DNA of 59,458 bases from an uncultured Acetatifactor sp. (GCA_934394665.1 CAKRRS010000008.1:1-59458); one strand, 5' to 3'; positions 9,165 to 16,418 are shown, numbered from the stretch's first letter. Numbers and translations: made by a program. The notes: generated by a model not told the origin, from the letters alone.

Positions 9165-10258
9165 TGAAGCGCAAATTGTTTTTCATCCTATTAATGATGG
9201 CGGCCACATTGACAATCGGCGGCTGTGGGAAAAATGCTGTCGAAGGGGAAGAAATCACTGCACAGGCAGTAGTTCCTCAGACGGAACCGTCGGCGGAGCC
9301 GGTAACAGAAGAAAGCACGGAGAATGCAGTGCCGGAAGAACAAGATTTCACGATCACACCGCTTTACTCCGGACTGGAACTGGAACCTTATGTATGTGAG
9401 GATTTTTCCATGGAAATACCGCAGGGCTGGACGGTGGAATGTACCCAGACGATAGCGGGAATGCAGCATGCAATCCATGTGTATGATCCCGAATGCCCGG
9501 TGAATCAGATCTTGTTCATCCTGAAGGCGGAGCCTCTATATATGGATGAGACCATACAATATTTATTTTCCACTTATGGAGAGGAATGGGGGTTATATCC
9601 GATTCTGAGTGATGTGTCGACCGAAGGATTTTTCAATGTATTTTCAGAATACGCAGATGCCATAGAAACACACCCTGCCTATAGCACCATCCGGTTGCCG
9701 AGAATACGGGAGGTGACTCCTCTGGAAGGGTATGAACAGACAGATACTCTGGTGTATGCGGATTTCCGGCAGGACGATACAGAGGGAGAAGGAATGTTTT
9801 ACACGGATCTGGAGCCATTCAGCAATCCCGCTATGGGGACCGGCTATTATATGGCTTATAATGTGATCGCTATGACTGCCGGGAAAGATACCTTCCAGAA
9901 CTGGGAGGAGATTCTGACCAAAAGTCTGAGTACGCTGGATTATTCCCAGAGCTTTGTGAATTATGCCATGGGACAGAGTGATCAGCAGGTGGCAACCTCC
10001 AGACAGCTCAGCCAGGCAGCGGCGGAGATGTCCGACAGTATTATGTCATCCTGGGAGAACCGGAACAAGAGTGATGATATTATACGGCAGAAACAAAGTG
10101 ATGCAACGTTTGGCTATGAAAGAGTGATGGATACGGAGACCGGGGAAATCTATCAGACAGAAAACGGGTTTACCGATTGGTATGACGGAGAGCGATACCA
10201 GCCTATCACAGATGAACAATATACAGAAGCAGTCAAAGGGGAATTTTCCTGGAAATAA
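9164..10258 (+). CDS. Secreted lipoprotein of unknown function (2)
   Basis: This 364-residue lipoprotein starts MKRKLFFILLMMAATLTIG with lipobox IGGC. An acidic Thr/Glu/Pro linker is followed by a domain beginning MEIPQGWTVEC. A helical Gln/Ser-rich segment comes next (about 270-310), then a C-terminal module with FGYERVMDTETGEIY. This order resembles the divergently transcribed zinc-ribbon protein, so the pair may be a cytosolic and an exported version of one fold. The start codon overlaps the preceding stop, which implies coupling. A strong hairpin terminator follows the stop. Confidence 0.65.
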   Translation: MKRKLFFILLMMAATLTIGGCGKNAVEGEEITAQAVVPQTEPSAEPVTEESTENAVPEEQDFTITPLYSGLELEPYVCEDFSMEIPQGWTVECTQTIAGMQHAIHVYDPECPVNQILFILKAEPLYMDETIQYLFSTYGEEWGLYPILSDVSTEGFFNVFSEYADAIETHPAYSTIRLPRIREVTPLEGYEQTDTLVYADFRQDDTEGEGMFYTDLEPFSNPAMGTGYYMAYNVIAMTAGKDTFQNWEEILTKSLSTLDYSQSFVNYAMGQSDQQVATSRQLSQAAAEMSDSIMSSWENRNKSDDIIRQKQSDATFGYERVMDTETGEIYQTENGFTDWYDGERYQPITDEQYTEAVKGEFSWK

Positions 10259-10274
10259 AATATCTCTAAAAGCC

Positions 10275-10321
10275 AAAACTCCCGCATATCATGAACCAAG
10301 AGGATATGCGGGAGTTTTTTT
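10275..10321 (+). terminator. Terminator whose stem carries the amidase ribosome binding site
   Basis: ACTCCCGCATATC and GATATGCGGGAGT pair perfectly (13 bp) and are followed by seven T. The 3' arm ends CGGGAG, seven T before the ATG of the amidase fragment at 10322. The only plausible Shine-Dalgarno of that gene is therefore inside the terminator stem. Confidence 0.88.
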
Positions 10322-10435
10322 ATGCCATTGATCGTTTTGGATGCGGGGCACGGCGGGGGATGGTCGGAAATACGGCTACTATTCTATAACACCAGCATTT
10401 ATGCGGGTTACAGGATTTATTCTACCATGAGGTAA
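10322..10435 (+). pseudogene. N-acetylmuramoyl-L-alanine amidase (Amidase_3), 5' fragment split by the prophage
   Basis: The first 12 codons read MPLIVLDAGHGG, the canonical beginning of the Amidase_3 domain, whose His is a zinc ligand. The frame then runs into phage DNA and stops after 37 codons at 10435. The rest of the domain starts at 50140 with ANPGATYNGRKE in the same codon phase. Joining the two at the GG core gives an uninterrupted cell-wall amidase of about 174 residues. In the lysogen both pieces are presumably inactive. The ORF's tail overlaps the 3' end of the integrase gene on the other strand. Confidence 0.85.
10341..10379. other. attL, left attachment junction
   Basis: Host half GCGGGGCACGGC is joined at core GG (10355-10356) to the phage arm. 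Nine bases after the core lies GGAAATACGGCTAC (10366-10379), the mirror of the arm at the right end. It is adjacent to the serine integrase gene, as usual. Confidence 0.85.
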
Positions 10436-11967
10436 TAGTGGAATTCAAGGGTATTTGTATCCTTGTAGAACACGATCTTACGCACAATGCCACGGAGGGC
10501 TTCCGCTTTCAGGTCATTCGGTGCGTCACTTTCGATAATATCCAGGACAGACTGTACACGGCTTAAGAACTGCTCTTTGTAGTTCTCGGGACCGGAGGCA
10601 GCAGTCGTCAGCTCTGAGAGCAGGACTTCCAGGTCTGCCCGGCGCTTCTCGATCATCTCTTTATTCCGCTTGTAATCTTCCAGAGTGTCGATCTCGTTCA
10701 TGTAAGCTTCCCGGATACGTTCCAGTTTTCGATCCAGGGAAGCCAGTTCACGCTGATAACGCTGCCTGTCCAGCTCTACAGTCGGCTCATAGGTGCGGAC
10801 AAGCTCAAAGGATACGTCCGTGACGCTCTCCAGTACCTCATGGAGCGACGATATTACGGCACCGGTAAGTTTCTTAGCAGAGATGTATTGCGAGCCTGTA
10901 TGAAGCCCTTTCATGTATCCCAGACACTGAAAGCCCTCGCCGGAGACATAGGATCCGCCGTGAGTGGACTTCCGGGGATAACCTTCTTTATGTGACAGGG
11001 ACTTACCACAGACTGGACATTTTACAAGACCGGACAGCCAGTGCTTCGTGTGAGAGACCGGATGCTCATAGCGCTGCATCAGCTTCTTACTGCGTTCCCG
11101 GCGCTCTTGGACTATGTTCCAGGTATCCATGTCAATGATCGGCTCATGGAAGCTGTCACTGATGATCCATTCCTCGGGATCCCGCAGGGTACTGGTAGCA
11201 CTGGATTCCCGCATGTTGTAGCGAACCTTACCGATGTAGAAGGGATTCTCCAGTATGTAGATCACACCTTCCTGGTCAAAATGATTACCGGTCTTCGTCT
11301 TGTATCCATGGTCATTCAGATCTCTGGTGATGTAGTTGATGTCGCTGCCGGTGGCGTACATATCGAAGATCTTACGAACAATAGCAGCTTCCTGCTCTTC
11401 GATGACAGGATTCTCATTCGGAGCCTTGGTATATCCCAGTGGCATTTTACCGTTGTAGAGACCCTTGCGGGCACGGGAGAGCATGGAACGGCGGACTTCC
11501 CCGGAGAGGTTCACGGAGTAGAATTCATCCTGCCATTCAATGATCATTTCGATGAGGCGGCCATACATGCCATCGATCAGCGGCTCACTGACGGATACCA
11601 CATCGATGCCCAGTTTTTTCCGGAGCATGGACTTGTAGAAAGTACTCTCGTCCTGATTCCTGGCAAAACGGCTGAACTTCCACAGGACAATGACATCGAA
11701 GGGCTTCGGCTTTGTCTTGGCTGTTGCAATCATATTCTGGAAGGCATATCGGTTGCTGGACTTACGGCCGGAGCGTCCGTCCTCTTCCACGAAGATATAC
11801 TCAGATGGCAGCAGGATGTTATGCAGCAGGCAGTATCGTTTAATCTCCTCCAACTGGGACTCCGGGGAATACTCCAGCTGATCATCGGTACTGACACGGA
11901 TATAGGCAGCACCGGTACGGATCCGGTCCGTGGACTCGGCAGATTTACGTATCACTTTCTTGGCCAT
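10417..11967 (-). CDS. int: Large serine recombinase (phage integrase)
   Basis: This 516-residue site-specific recombinase integrates and excises the prophage. Residues 18-160 form the resolvase domain with nucleophile Ser26 in AAYIRVSTDDQ. Residues about 190-300 form the recombinase DNA-binding domain. A zinc ribbon follows (LVKCPVCGKSL ... FQCLGY), with a coiled coil at about 400-470 (LDRQRYQRELASLDRKLERI). GGAGGA lies seven bases before the ATG. The gene reads toward attL and its stop is only 60 bases from the GG core. Its promoter at 12144-12173 contains the repeated TTGCACCGATGCAA palindrome. Confidence 0.95.
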   Translation of the reverse strand: MAKKVIRKSAESTDRIRTGAAYIRVSTDDQLEYSPESQLEEIKRYCLLHNILLPSEYIFVEEDGRSGRKSSNRYAFQNMIATAKTKPKPFDVIVLWKFSRFARNQDESTFYKSMLRKKLGIDVVSVSEPLIDGMYGRLIEMIIEWQDEFYSVNLSGEVRRSMLSRARKGLYNGKMPLGYTKAPNENPVIEEQEAAIVRKIFDMYATGSDINYITRDLNDHGYKTKTGNHFDQEGVIYILENPFYIGKVRYNMRESSATSTLRDPEEWIISDSFHEPIIDMDTWNIVQERRERSKKLMQRYEHPVSHTKHWLSGLVKCPVCGKSLSHKEGYPRKSTHGGSYVSGEGFQCLGYMKGLHTGSQYISAKKLTGAVISSLHEVLESVTDVSFELVRTYEPTVELDRQRYQRELASLDRKLERIREAYMNEIDTLEDYKRNKEMIEKRRADLEVLLSELTTAASGPENYKEQFLSRVQSVLDIIESDAPNDLKAEALRGIVRKIVFYKDTNTLEFHYYLMVE

Positions 11968-12012
11968 TGCACATTCCTCCTAAGTAAATGTACGGAAAAA
12001 TGGGCATAAAAA

Positions 12013-12048
12013 TGCCCGGACATATGTTTGCATTGCAATCTGTCCGGG
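12013..12048 (-). terminator. Hairpins in the integrase leader, minus-strand terminator
   Basis: Read on the minus strand, CCCGGACA and TGTCCGGG (8 bp) are followed by CATTTTTATG. A second small hairpin GGGCAT-AAAA-ATGCCC (12002-12017) follows. It could end the GHKL gene transcript, or attenuate the integrase message started at 12144. Confidence 0.5.
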
Positions 12049-12106
12049 AAAATGATAAAATGCACTTGTTCAAGGTGATTTTTATCGGATTTCCCGGTAA
12101 GATCGG

Positions 12107-12145
12107 ATCAGCTCTGGTGTTGGCGCACTGGGGCTGATTTTTTAT
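12107..12145 (+). terminator. Plus-strand terminator facing into the immunity region
   Basis: ATCAGCTC pairs with GGGCTGAT (one G-U) and is followed by TTTTTATT. No plus-strand gene ends here, so it may insulate the lysogeny genes from host read-through. Confidence 0.5.
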
Positions 12146-12173
12146 TGTAAATTGCATCGGTGCAACAGTTCAA
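12144..12173 (-). promoter_or_regulatory. Integrase promoter containing the repeated palindrome
   Basis: On the minus strand TTGAAC (12168-12173), an 18-base spacer and TACAAT (12144-12149) form a promoter for the integrase. The spacer contains TTGCACCGATGCAA (12152-12165), a one-base variant of the 14-bp palindrome found four more times in the prophage. A protein bound there would repress the integrase. Confidence 0.6.
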
Positions 12174-12208
12174 GTGAAATAACAGCCTGCAGTGGAGATG
12201 GAATGGCG

Positions 12209-13942
12209 TTATTTACCTATCACAACCTTGGCAGCCAAAGAACCAAGCATTGAAGAAAGTTCAAGTTCAAAATCTCTTGATACATCGTCTGCCCCGCTAA
12301 TTGCATGTGCACATTCATGCAAAAGGGTTCCAGCATAAGCGGATAGAGATCTTAATTCAGTTCGCTTTATTAATATTCGACCAGATTCTTTTATCCATAG
12401 TCCAAGAGTACCATTAAAACATTCTGAATTGGAAAAACTATCTATTATATGTATCTCATTTACATTTTGGGGTTTTCCTCCAATCAAACCAAGAAGAAGT
12501 TCTGTTTTATAATAAACTTCTTGTTCTGAAAAAGATAAACTAGTTGGATCAATAATTGTAGGGTTCATACGAGCTTTCTCATTAAGCACATATTGCTCTG
12601 CTGTAATTAATGGTCTTTTATTTATAGCATTATAATCTGCTATTTTTGAAAGTAGATTATCCGGTATAACGATAGGAGAAAAGCCGTTCCGTTCCATATC
12701 ATCTATAAGAGATGGGGTCTGGTGTAAATCACTTGTTGTAACGAAAGTTGTTGATGTATTTATTGCATTCAATTGAACAGAAGCGTGCAAAGCAATATCG
12801 TTCCAAGTTAATTCATCGTGTCGATTTCCGGAAGAGAATTCTTGTAAATCATATATTAATTTGTTTATGACAGTTTGGGAGGAGCATTCTTTTAATATAT
12901 CTTTTATTCTTGCTGTATATGCACTTCTTCCTACATTTGTTCGTTCTCGGTTGAGAGCTTTTTTTATTTGCAAAGTAAGAGAGGTAATGTTATATGAAAA
13001 AAGAAAATTAGGCTCACCTGCAACTTTAACACCATTGATATATATGTTTTTTTCAGTATCGTTATTTGTGAGTACTTGACCATATTTCGTTTCTTCCAAA
13101 ACAGTGTTTTCTGTAAATTTAAGGAAAAGAGATTTAGCCTTTTCTACATCACTGCCATCACAACCGTAGAAACAGAAATCGGTTCCAACTAAAGAACTAT
13201 CATCAGGTGGAAAAATTTCTGCATGAAGCGTTACAATATCTTCAAAACCTGTTTTAGCTGCGTTTTTTAGTGTAATGATTCCATATTTAGAACGTATTTT
13301 AACTTTGACGTTGTGCCGATACAGGGTAGCCAAAGCATCCTTTAATCCGACACCAAAACGACCGATCAGCTTATCATTTGATAGCTTTTCCTCATTTTCG
13401 TTTTGAGTAAGGTGATGATAATTTAAGCCTCTGCCATAATCTCTGACATGCCACCAATTATCGCTTGCTTGATAAATAGCTATTTCCTGGGTACCTGTTA
13501 GTACTTGTTCATCCAAGGCATTAGATATTATTTCACGTATTGCATGGTATACTTCCCAGTTTTCTAATATTTTTTCAATATTTAAATCGAATTCACCCAA
13601 TACGGTATGGGAAGTAATATTGTTTTGTAGTATTTCGGGAGTATCATCTAAACCAATATTATCATATTCCGAATTTTCAACAAAAAAATTTCGCTGCTGT
13701 TTCAAGTAATCATCGTTTTTTTCGATATTTCTTGACTCGGCAACACTATTACATTCCCATAAAAAAGCGTCTGTTACTTTTGGATAGGAAATAGATTTAC
13801 CAGTATTATTAATGATGGAGCCTTTAATAGGTTCTTTAGTGGGTGATGAATTTTCGGATGAATAGTCTACATCTGCAGAATCGGTCATGGCTTTCGGACT
13901 TTCTATAGTTAATGCATCAAGTATTTTTCGCATGAATGTCAT
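12209..13942 (-). CDS. GHKL ATPase with C-terminal HExxH metallopeptidase motif
   Basis: This is a 577-residue soluble protein. Residues about 130-260 carry a Bergerat (GHKL) ATP-binding fold. The N-box is E137/N141/D144 in REIISNALDE, the G1 box D168-x-G170-x-G172 in VRDYGRGL, and the G2 box GRFGVGLKD at 194-202 with Lys201. The N-terminal 110 residues look disordered. The C-terminus has HECAH (542-546) and a downstream acidic helix (FELELSS) that could supply the third zinc ligand. I know no named family with this pairing. Base composition is AT-richer than the adjacent integrase, suggesting separate acquisition. AAAGGAGG precedes the ATG. Its place beside the repressor and ImmA-like gene suggests a role in lysogeny control or superinfection/host defence (inference). 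Confidence 0.7.
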   Translation of the reverse strand: MTFMRKILDALTIESPKAMTDSADVDYSSENSSPTKEPIKGSIINNTGKSISYPKVTDAFLWECNSVAESRNIEKNDDYLKQQRNFFVENSEYDNIGLDDTPEILQNNITSHTVLGEFDLNIEKILENWEVYHAIREIISNALDEQVLTGTQEIAIYQASDNWWHVRDYGRGLNYHHLTQNENEEKLSNDKLIGRFGVGLKDALATLYRHNVKVKIRSKYGIITLKNAAKTGFEDIVTLHAEIFPPDDSSLVGTDFCFYGCDGSDVEKAKSLFLKFTENTVLEETKYGQVLTNNDTEKNIYINGVKVAGEPNFLFSYNITSLTLQIKKALNRERTNVGRSAYTARIKDILKECSSQTVINKLIYDLQEFSSGNRHDELTWNDIALHASVQLNAINTSTTFVTTSDLHQTPSLIDDMERNGFSPIVIPDNLLSKIADYNAINKRPLITAEQYVLNEKARMNPTIIDPTSLSFSEQEVYYKTELLLGLIGGKPQNVNEIHIIDSFSNSECFNGTLGLWIKESGRILIKRTELRSLSAYAGTLLHECAHAISGADDVSRDFELELSSMLGSLAAKVVIGK

Positions 13943-13963
13943 AGCAATTCCTCCTTTGAAATA

Positions 13964-14218
13964 TTATAACTGATGGGCAGCGATTTCAATCATATCAACG
14001 GAGCATTTCCTGTCGTAGTCCCCATTAATGATATGTGCATACTCATGCAGGTAAGATTTCCGGTTCTGCTCGAAGGACAGAGCATCGTTCAGGACGATGG
14101 TAAAGCTCATATCGGGATTTGCCACCACATAGGCCTTGATGCTGTATGGCAGCGTTGCCAGTACCGAATGGATATCCATGTCAGCCACCTCCTCTGAATA
14201 TGTATGAGCCCTAGTCAT
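13964..14218 (-). CDS. Small ImmA/IrrE-like metallopeptidase
   Basis: This 84-residue protein has the zinc-peptidase string SYLHEYAHIINGDYDRKC (HExxH), typical of the ImmA/IrrE group. Full ImmA proteins are longer, so this is a minimal version. The ATG at 14218 overlaps the stop of the repressor gene (ATGA), which implies coupling. An internal ATG at 14179 has a much stronger ribosome site (GAGGAGGT) and may be used instead, giving 71 residues. In ICEBs1 and several phages ImmA cleaves the neighbouring repressor to trigger induction. The same job is inferred here. Confidence 0.65.
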   Translation of the reverse strand: MTRAHTYSEEVADMDIHSVLATLPYSIKAYVVANPDMSFTIVLNDALSFEQNRKSYLHEYAHIINGDYDRKCSVDMIEIAAHQL

Positions 14219-14580
14219 CCGTTCTGGTTGCTCATCCGATCGATCATCTCTTTTACAAACTGGATGTCCTCCGGCTTCACTTTCCGTGAAGCATCGAAGA
14301 GGACCTTGTATTCCGGATTCTCAAAGAGAAACTGAGCCATATCACGGGCTTCGGGATTTAAATAATAAGACTCACTTTCAGTATCCCTACCACGTAATGT
14401 ATTTAAATCTGTATTAAAAAAATCAGCTATAGCTTCTTCTGTTTCAAAGTCAGGCTCTCGCTTACCAACTTCATACATACTTATGGTTGATGCTGAAACT
14501 CCAAGCTTTTCAGCTAATTCGCTTTGGGATAAATTTTCTCTCATCCTGAAATATTTAAGCATATCTTTGAACTCTGGCAT
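14215..14580 (-). CDS. CI-like phage repressor (XRE family)
   Basis: This is a 121-residue transcriptional repressor. Residues 5-60 form an XRE helix-turn-helix (LSQSELAEKLGVSASTISMY). A short C-terminal part (KPEDIQFVKEMIDRM) is probably for oligomerisation, and no LexA-type peptidase domain is present. The absence of a self-cleavage domain fits control by the adjacent ImmA-like peptidase. AAGGGACG precedes the ATG at 14580. The divergent Cro-like gene and the CACGAAACGTG operators lie immediately upstream. Confidence 0.85.
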   Translation of the reverse strand: MPEFKDMLKYFRMRENLSQSELAEKLGVSASTISMYEVGKREPDFETEEAIADFFNTDLNTLRGRDTESESYYLNPEARDMAQFLFENPEYKVLFDASRKVKPEDIQFVKEMIDRMSNQNG

Positions 14581-14603
14581 ATAATCACGTCCCTTCTGAT
14601 TAT

Positions 14604-14703
14604 AGTATACACGAAACGTGAAAAAAATCAATAAATAAATTTACAAAACGTGTTGACATATGCTCACAAATTGTGTATATTACAGATAACAACACGAAAC
14701 GTG
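14604..14703. promoter_or_regulatory. Lysis-lysogeny control region with divergent promoters and operators
   Basis: Rightward promoter: TTGACA (14653-14658), 17 bases, TATATT (14676-14681). Leftward promoter on the minus strand: TTGATT (14626-14631), 16 bases, TATACT (14604-14609). Operator CACGAAACGTG occurs at 14610-14620, inside the leftward promoter spacer, and at 14693-14703 near the rightward start. A two-mismatch copy at 14642-14652 abuts the rightward -35. A further copy lies at 14941-14951. Confidence 0.85.
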
Positions 14704-14714
14704 AGTGAGAGGAG

Positions 14715-14936
14715 ATGAAGATATTGGAAATTGTAGAAATGGATGCGAAAGCGATTGGCGAGCGCTTGATGGAATTAAGAGGAGAACGAACACAGGCTGA
14801 AACAGCAAAAGAACTTAATATAAGTGTATCAGCGCTATCTATGTATGAAAGAGGCGAGAGAATTCCGAGAGATAATATTAAAATTCGTATTGCGGCACTG
14901 TTTCAGAAACCAATTAGTGAAATTTTTTACCCTTAA
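14715..14936 (+). CDS. Cro-like regulator (XRE family)
   Basis: This 73-residue helix-turn-helix protein (RTQAETAKELNISVSALSMY) is read divergently from the repressor and is expected to compete for the same CACGAAACGTG operators. GAGAGGAG touches the ATG at 14715, so spacing is poor. A TTG three codons later (14724) would be better spaced. The gene begins the rightward early operon, which continues through many short, closely packed genes. Confidence 0.8.
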   Translation: MKILEIVEMDAKAIGERLMELRGERTQAETAKELNISVSALSMYERGERIPRDNIKIRIAALFQKPISEIFYP

Positions 14937-14940
14937 AACT

Positions 14941-14951
14941 CACGAAACGTG
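14941..14951. promoter_or_regulatory. Downstream repressor operator
   Basis: CACGAAACGTG lies at the centre of a 17-base palindrome, ACTCACG-AAA-CGTGAGT, just after the Cro-like gene. This is the most symmetric of the operator copies and could repress the next genes or form a DNA loop with 14610/14693. Confidence 0.75.
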
Positions 14952-14982
14952 AGTATGTAGATTAGTAAAGGAGGCAGCAGGA

Positions 14983-15090
14983 ATGGAGAGAATCGACAGA
15001 TTATATGCTTTGCTGGAGCGTGATGACATTGACGAGGACACTAAAGCAGCGCTGCGGTGGGCAATCTTCCAGCTAGAAAATGCAACTTAG
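14983..15090 (+). CDS. Very small phage protein (35 aa)
   Basis: The 35-codon ORF has AAAGGAGGCAGCAG before its ATG, the extended ribosome site used repeatedly in this phage. The product (ERIDRLYALLERDDI ...) is a single predicted amphipathic helix. Function unknown. Confidence 0.55.
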   Translation: MERIDRLYALLERDDIDEDTKAALRWAIFQLENAT

Positions 15091-15136
15091 ACAACCATGG
15101 CACCATAAGCTGTAAAAAAGCAGTCAGGAGGTACAT

Positions 15137-15289
15137 ATGCGGATTGTAAATTTAATCCACATCGGGGACCAGGTATTGTCACTGGATGATATGGATCCCA
15201 TGAAAAAGGCAGAGATTGCCTTACGGCTGAATGAACAGAGTCTGAAGACTCTGGGGTATGCAGCCAAGAAGGAAAAAGAAACAGCATAA
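15137..15289 (+). CDS. Small phage protein (50 aa)
   Basis: The 50-codon ORF has AGGAGGTACAT directly before its ATG. The product is soluble, with a C-terminal Lys/Glu-rich helix. It shows no recognisable motif. It is the last short gene before the structured ORF-free stretch. Confidence 0.55.
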   Translation: MRIVNLIHIGDQVLSLDDMDPMKKAEIALRLNEQSLKTLGYAAKKEKETA

Positions 15290-15299
15290 CTGCAAATAT

Positions 15300-15542
15300 C
15301 CGTGCCCTGTACGTGGTGTATTCCCAACACCACTCCCCTTTTACAATTAAAGCGTGTGTGTCCAGGATCCCCGCCTGGGCACCACGTAGAGGGCATGGAC
15401 AAGCATAATAGATCACGTTCTGTGCGTGGTGTCATCTGACAGCACCACACCTCAGGTGACATGTTGCTACTGCTATGGTGATATGTTACCGCCTTCCGGG
15501 TGGTGCCCGTATTAAAGCGGGCACTGCGCAGAGAGCGTGATC
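15300..15542 (+). ncRNA. Candidate tandem structured RNA
   Basis: Two consecutive units fold. Unit A closes with 15300-15318 paired to 15380-15398 (19 positions, 17 Watson-Crick, one G-U, one G-G mismatch) around a CCAGG/CCTGG hairpin. Unit B closes with 15411-15431 paired to 15522-15542 (17 Watson-Crick, three G-U, one G-G mismatch) around GGTGACAT/ATGTTACC and GTGCCCG/CGGGCAC hairpins. Both units carry CGTGGTGT followed by a complementary CACCAC, and the G-G mismatch sits at the same place in both closing stems. No ORF with a ribosome site fills the region. It may be an untranslated regulatory or free RNA. Confidence 0.5.
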
Positions 15543-15557
15543 GGAAAGAGAAGCATT

Positions 15558-15851
15558 ATGAACATAGACGAAAGTTATTACGTAAGAGAGGTCATGAATA
15601 ATAAAGATGGAGCAGAATTTTGGCAGTCAGCCAATGCAAGTCTGGCACAGCGTGTATATGAGCAGGTAAAGCGGGAAGCTCCCACAGCTAAACTTTATGT
15701 ATTTAGCGGTGTGCAGATAATTACGACCAACCAGTTACAGAAGGAAATGTTGCTCAAATTTCTGGAAATGGAAGAGGACATATGCAACATGAAACTTAAT
15801 GAGATGCAGGAGATAAGACGGCTGATTGAGGGAGAGGATGAGGATGTATAA
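15558..15851 (+). CDS. Phage early protein (97 aa), unknown
   Basis: The start is taken at 15558, with AAAGAGAAG upstream. An earlier in-frame ATG at 15537 lies within the structured stem. The product is acidic, mostly helical and soluble (LQKEMLLKFLEMEEDICNMK). It overlaps the start of the next gene. Function unknown. Confidence 0.55.
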   Translation: MNIDESYYVREVMNNKDGAEFWQSANASLAQRVYEQVKREAPTAKLYVFSGVQIITTNQLQKEMLLKFLEMEEDICNMKLNEMQEIRRLIEGEDEDV

Positions 15852-16143
15852 AGATATTGTGATATCACTCCTCGGAGCGTGGATTTTGAGGGATGTTTTT
15901 GGGACAACAGAAGTAAGAGAGCAGATCGCCATTGTCATTGGCTTGGCGGCAGTGCTTTTTATTTTTTTGCTTTTTTTGGAAAATCAGGTGGAAAAATGGC
16001 AGGAAAAGCGCCGGAGGGCACGGATTATGGAACAGAAAATAGCAAAGCTGAGAGGAGGCAGAACCGGTGAGAGAAGAGAGAGTACAGGAAATTATGGAGA
16101 GGTTGGAACAGACCCCAGCAGAGCCGTTGATGATGCTGGTTGA
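15844..16143 (+). CDS. Small membrane protein (99 aa), unknown
   Basis: An N-terminal hydrophobic stretch (DIVISLLGAWILRDV) and a longer one (IAIVIGLAAVLFIFLLFL) give one or two membrane segments. A very basic cytosolic tail (KWQEKRRRARIMEQ) follows. GAGG lies six bases before the ATG at 15844. Its 3' end overlaps the next gene by about 77 bases in another frame, so the last 25 residues may not be conserved. It could be a membrane-acting early protein, for example in exclusion; this is not shown. Confidence 0.5.
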   Translation: MYKDIVISLLGAWILRDVFGTTEVREQIAIVIGLAAVLFIFLLFLENQVEKWQEKRRRARIMEQKIAKLRGGRTGERRESTGNYGEVGTDPSRAVDDAG

Positions 16144-16414
16144 CCATGAGGCACAGGAAGTTTTCCCGTACGTGCTCCGAAAATACGGCAATGCACATCT
16201 GATCATGATGAAAGGCATCCGGTACATCACAATCAGCGATGATGCCATCCGGGTCATACTGGACCGCCTGCAGCGTGAGAGGGCAGATTTTAAGCGAACA
16301 GTGGAGTACTACGACAGGGAGATCCAGGGCGTGGAGTACCTGCTGACAGGTAATAAGAGGTATTACTGGTCACCGGATAATTACATAGTAGAGCCTGTCT
16401 ACGCAGAGCAATAA
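16067..16414 (+). CDS. Phage early protein (115 aa), unknown
   Basis: The GTG at 16067 has GAGAGGAGGCAG at good spacing. An ATG at 16094 is an alternative. The product (MLVDHEAQEVFPYVLRKYGN ...) is mixed alpha/beta, ends in a coiled region, and has no membrane segment or known motif. It is the last gene before the hairpin at 16419. Confidence 0.5.
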   Translation: MREERVQEIMERLEQTPAEPLMMLVDHEAQEVFPYVLRKYGNAHLIMMKGIRYITISDDAIRVILDRLQRERADFKRTVEYYDREIQGVEYLLTGNKRYYWSPDNYIVEPVYAEQ

Positions 16415-16418
16415 AAAA

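Noticed and set aside
11041..12009. 322-codon plus-strand frame opposite the integrase
   Set aside because: Mirror of the serine recombinase coding strand; no ribosome site or known motif.
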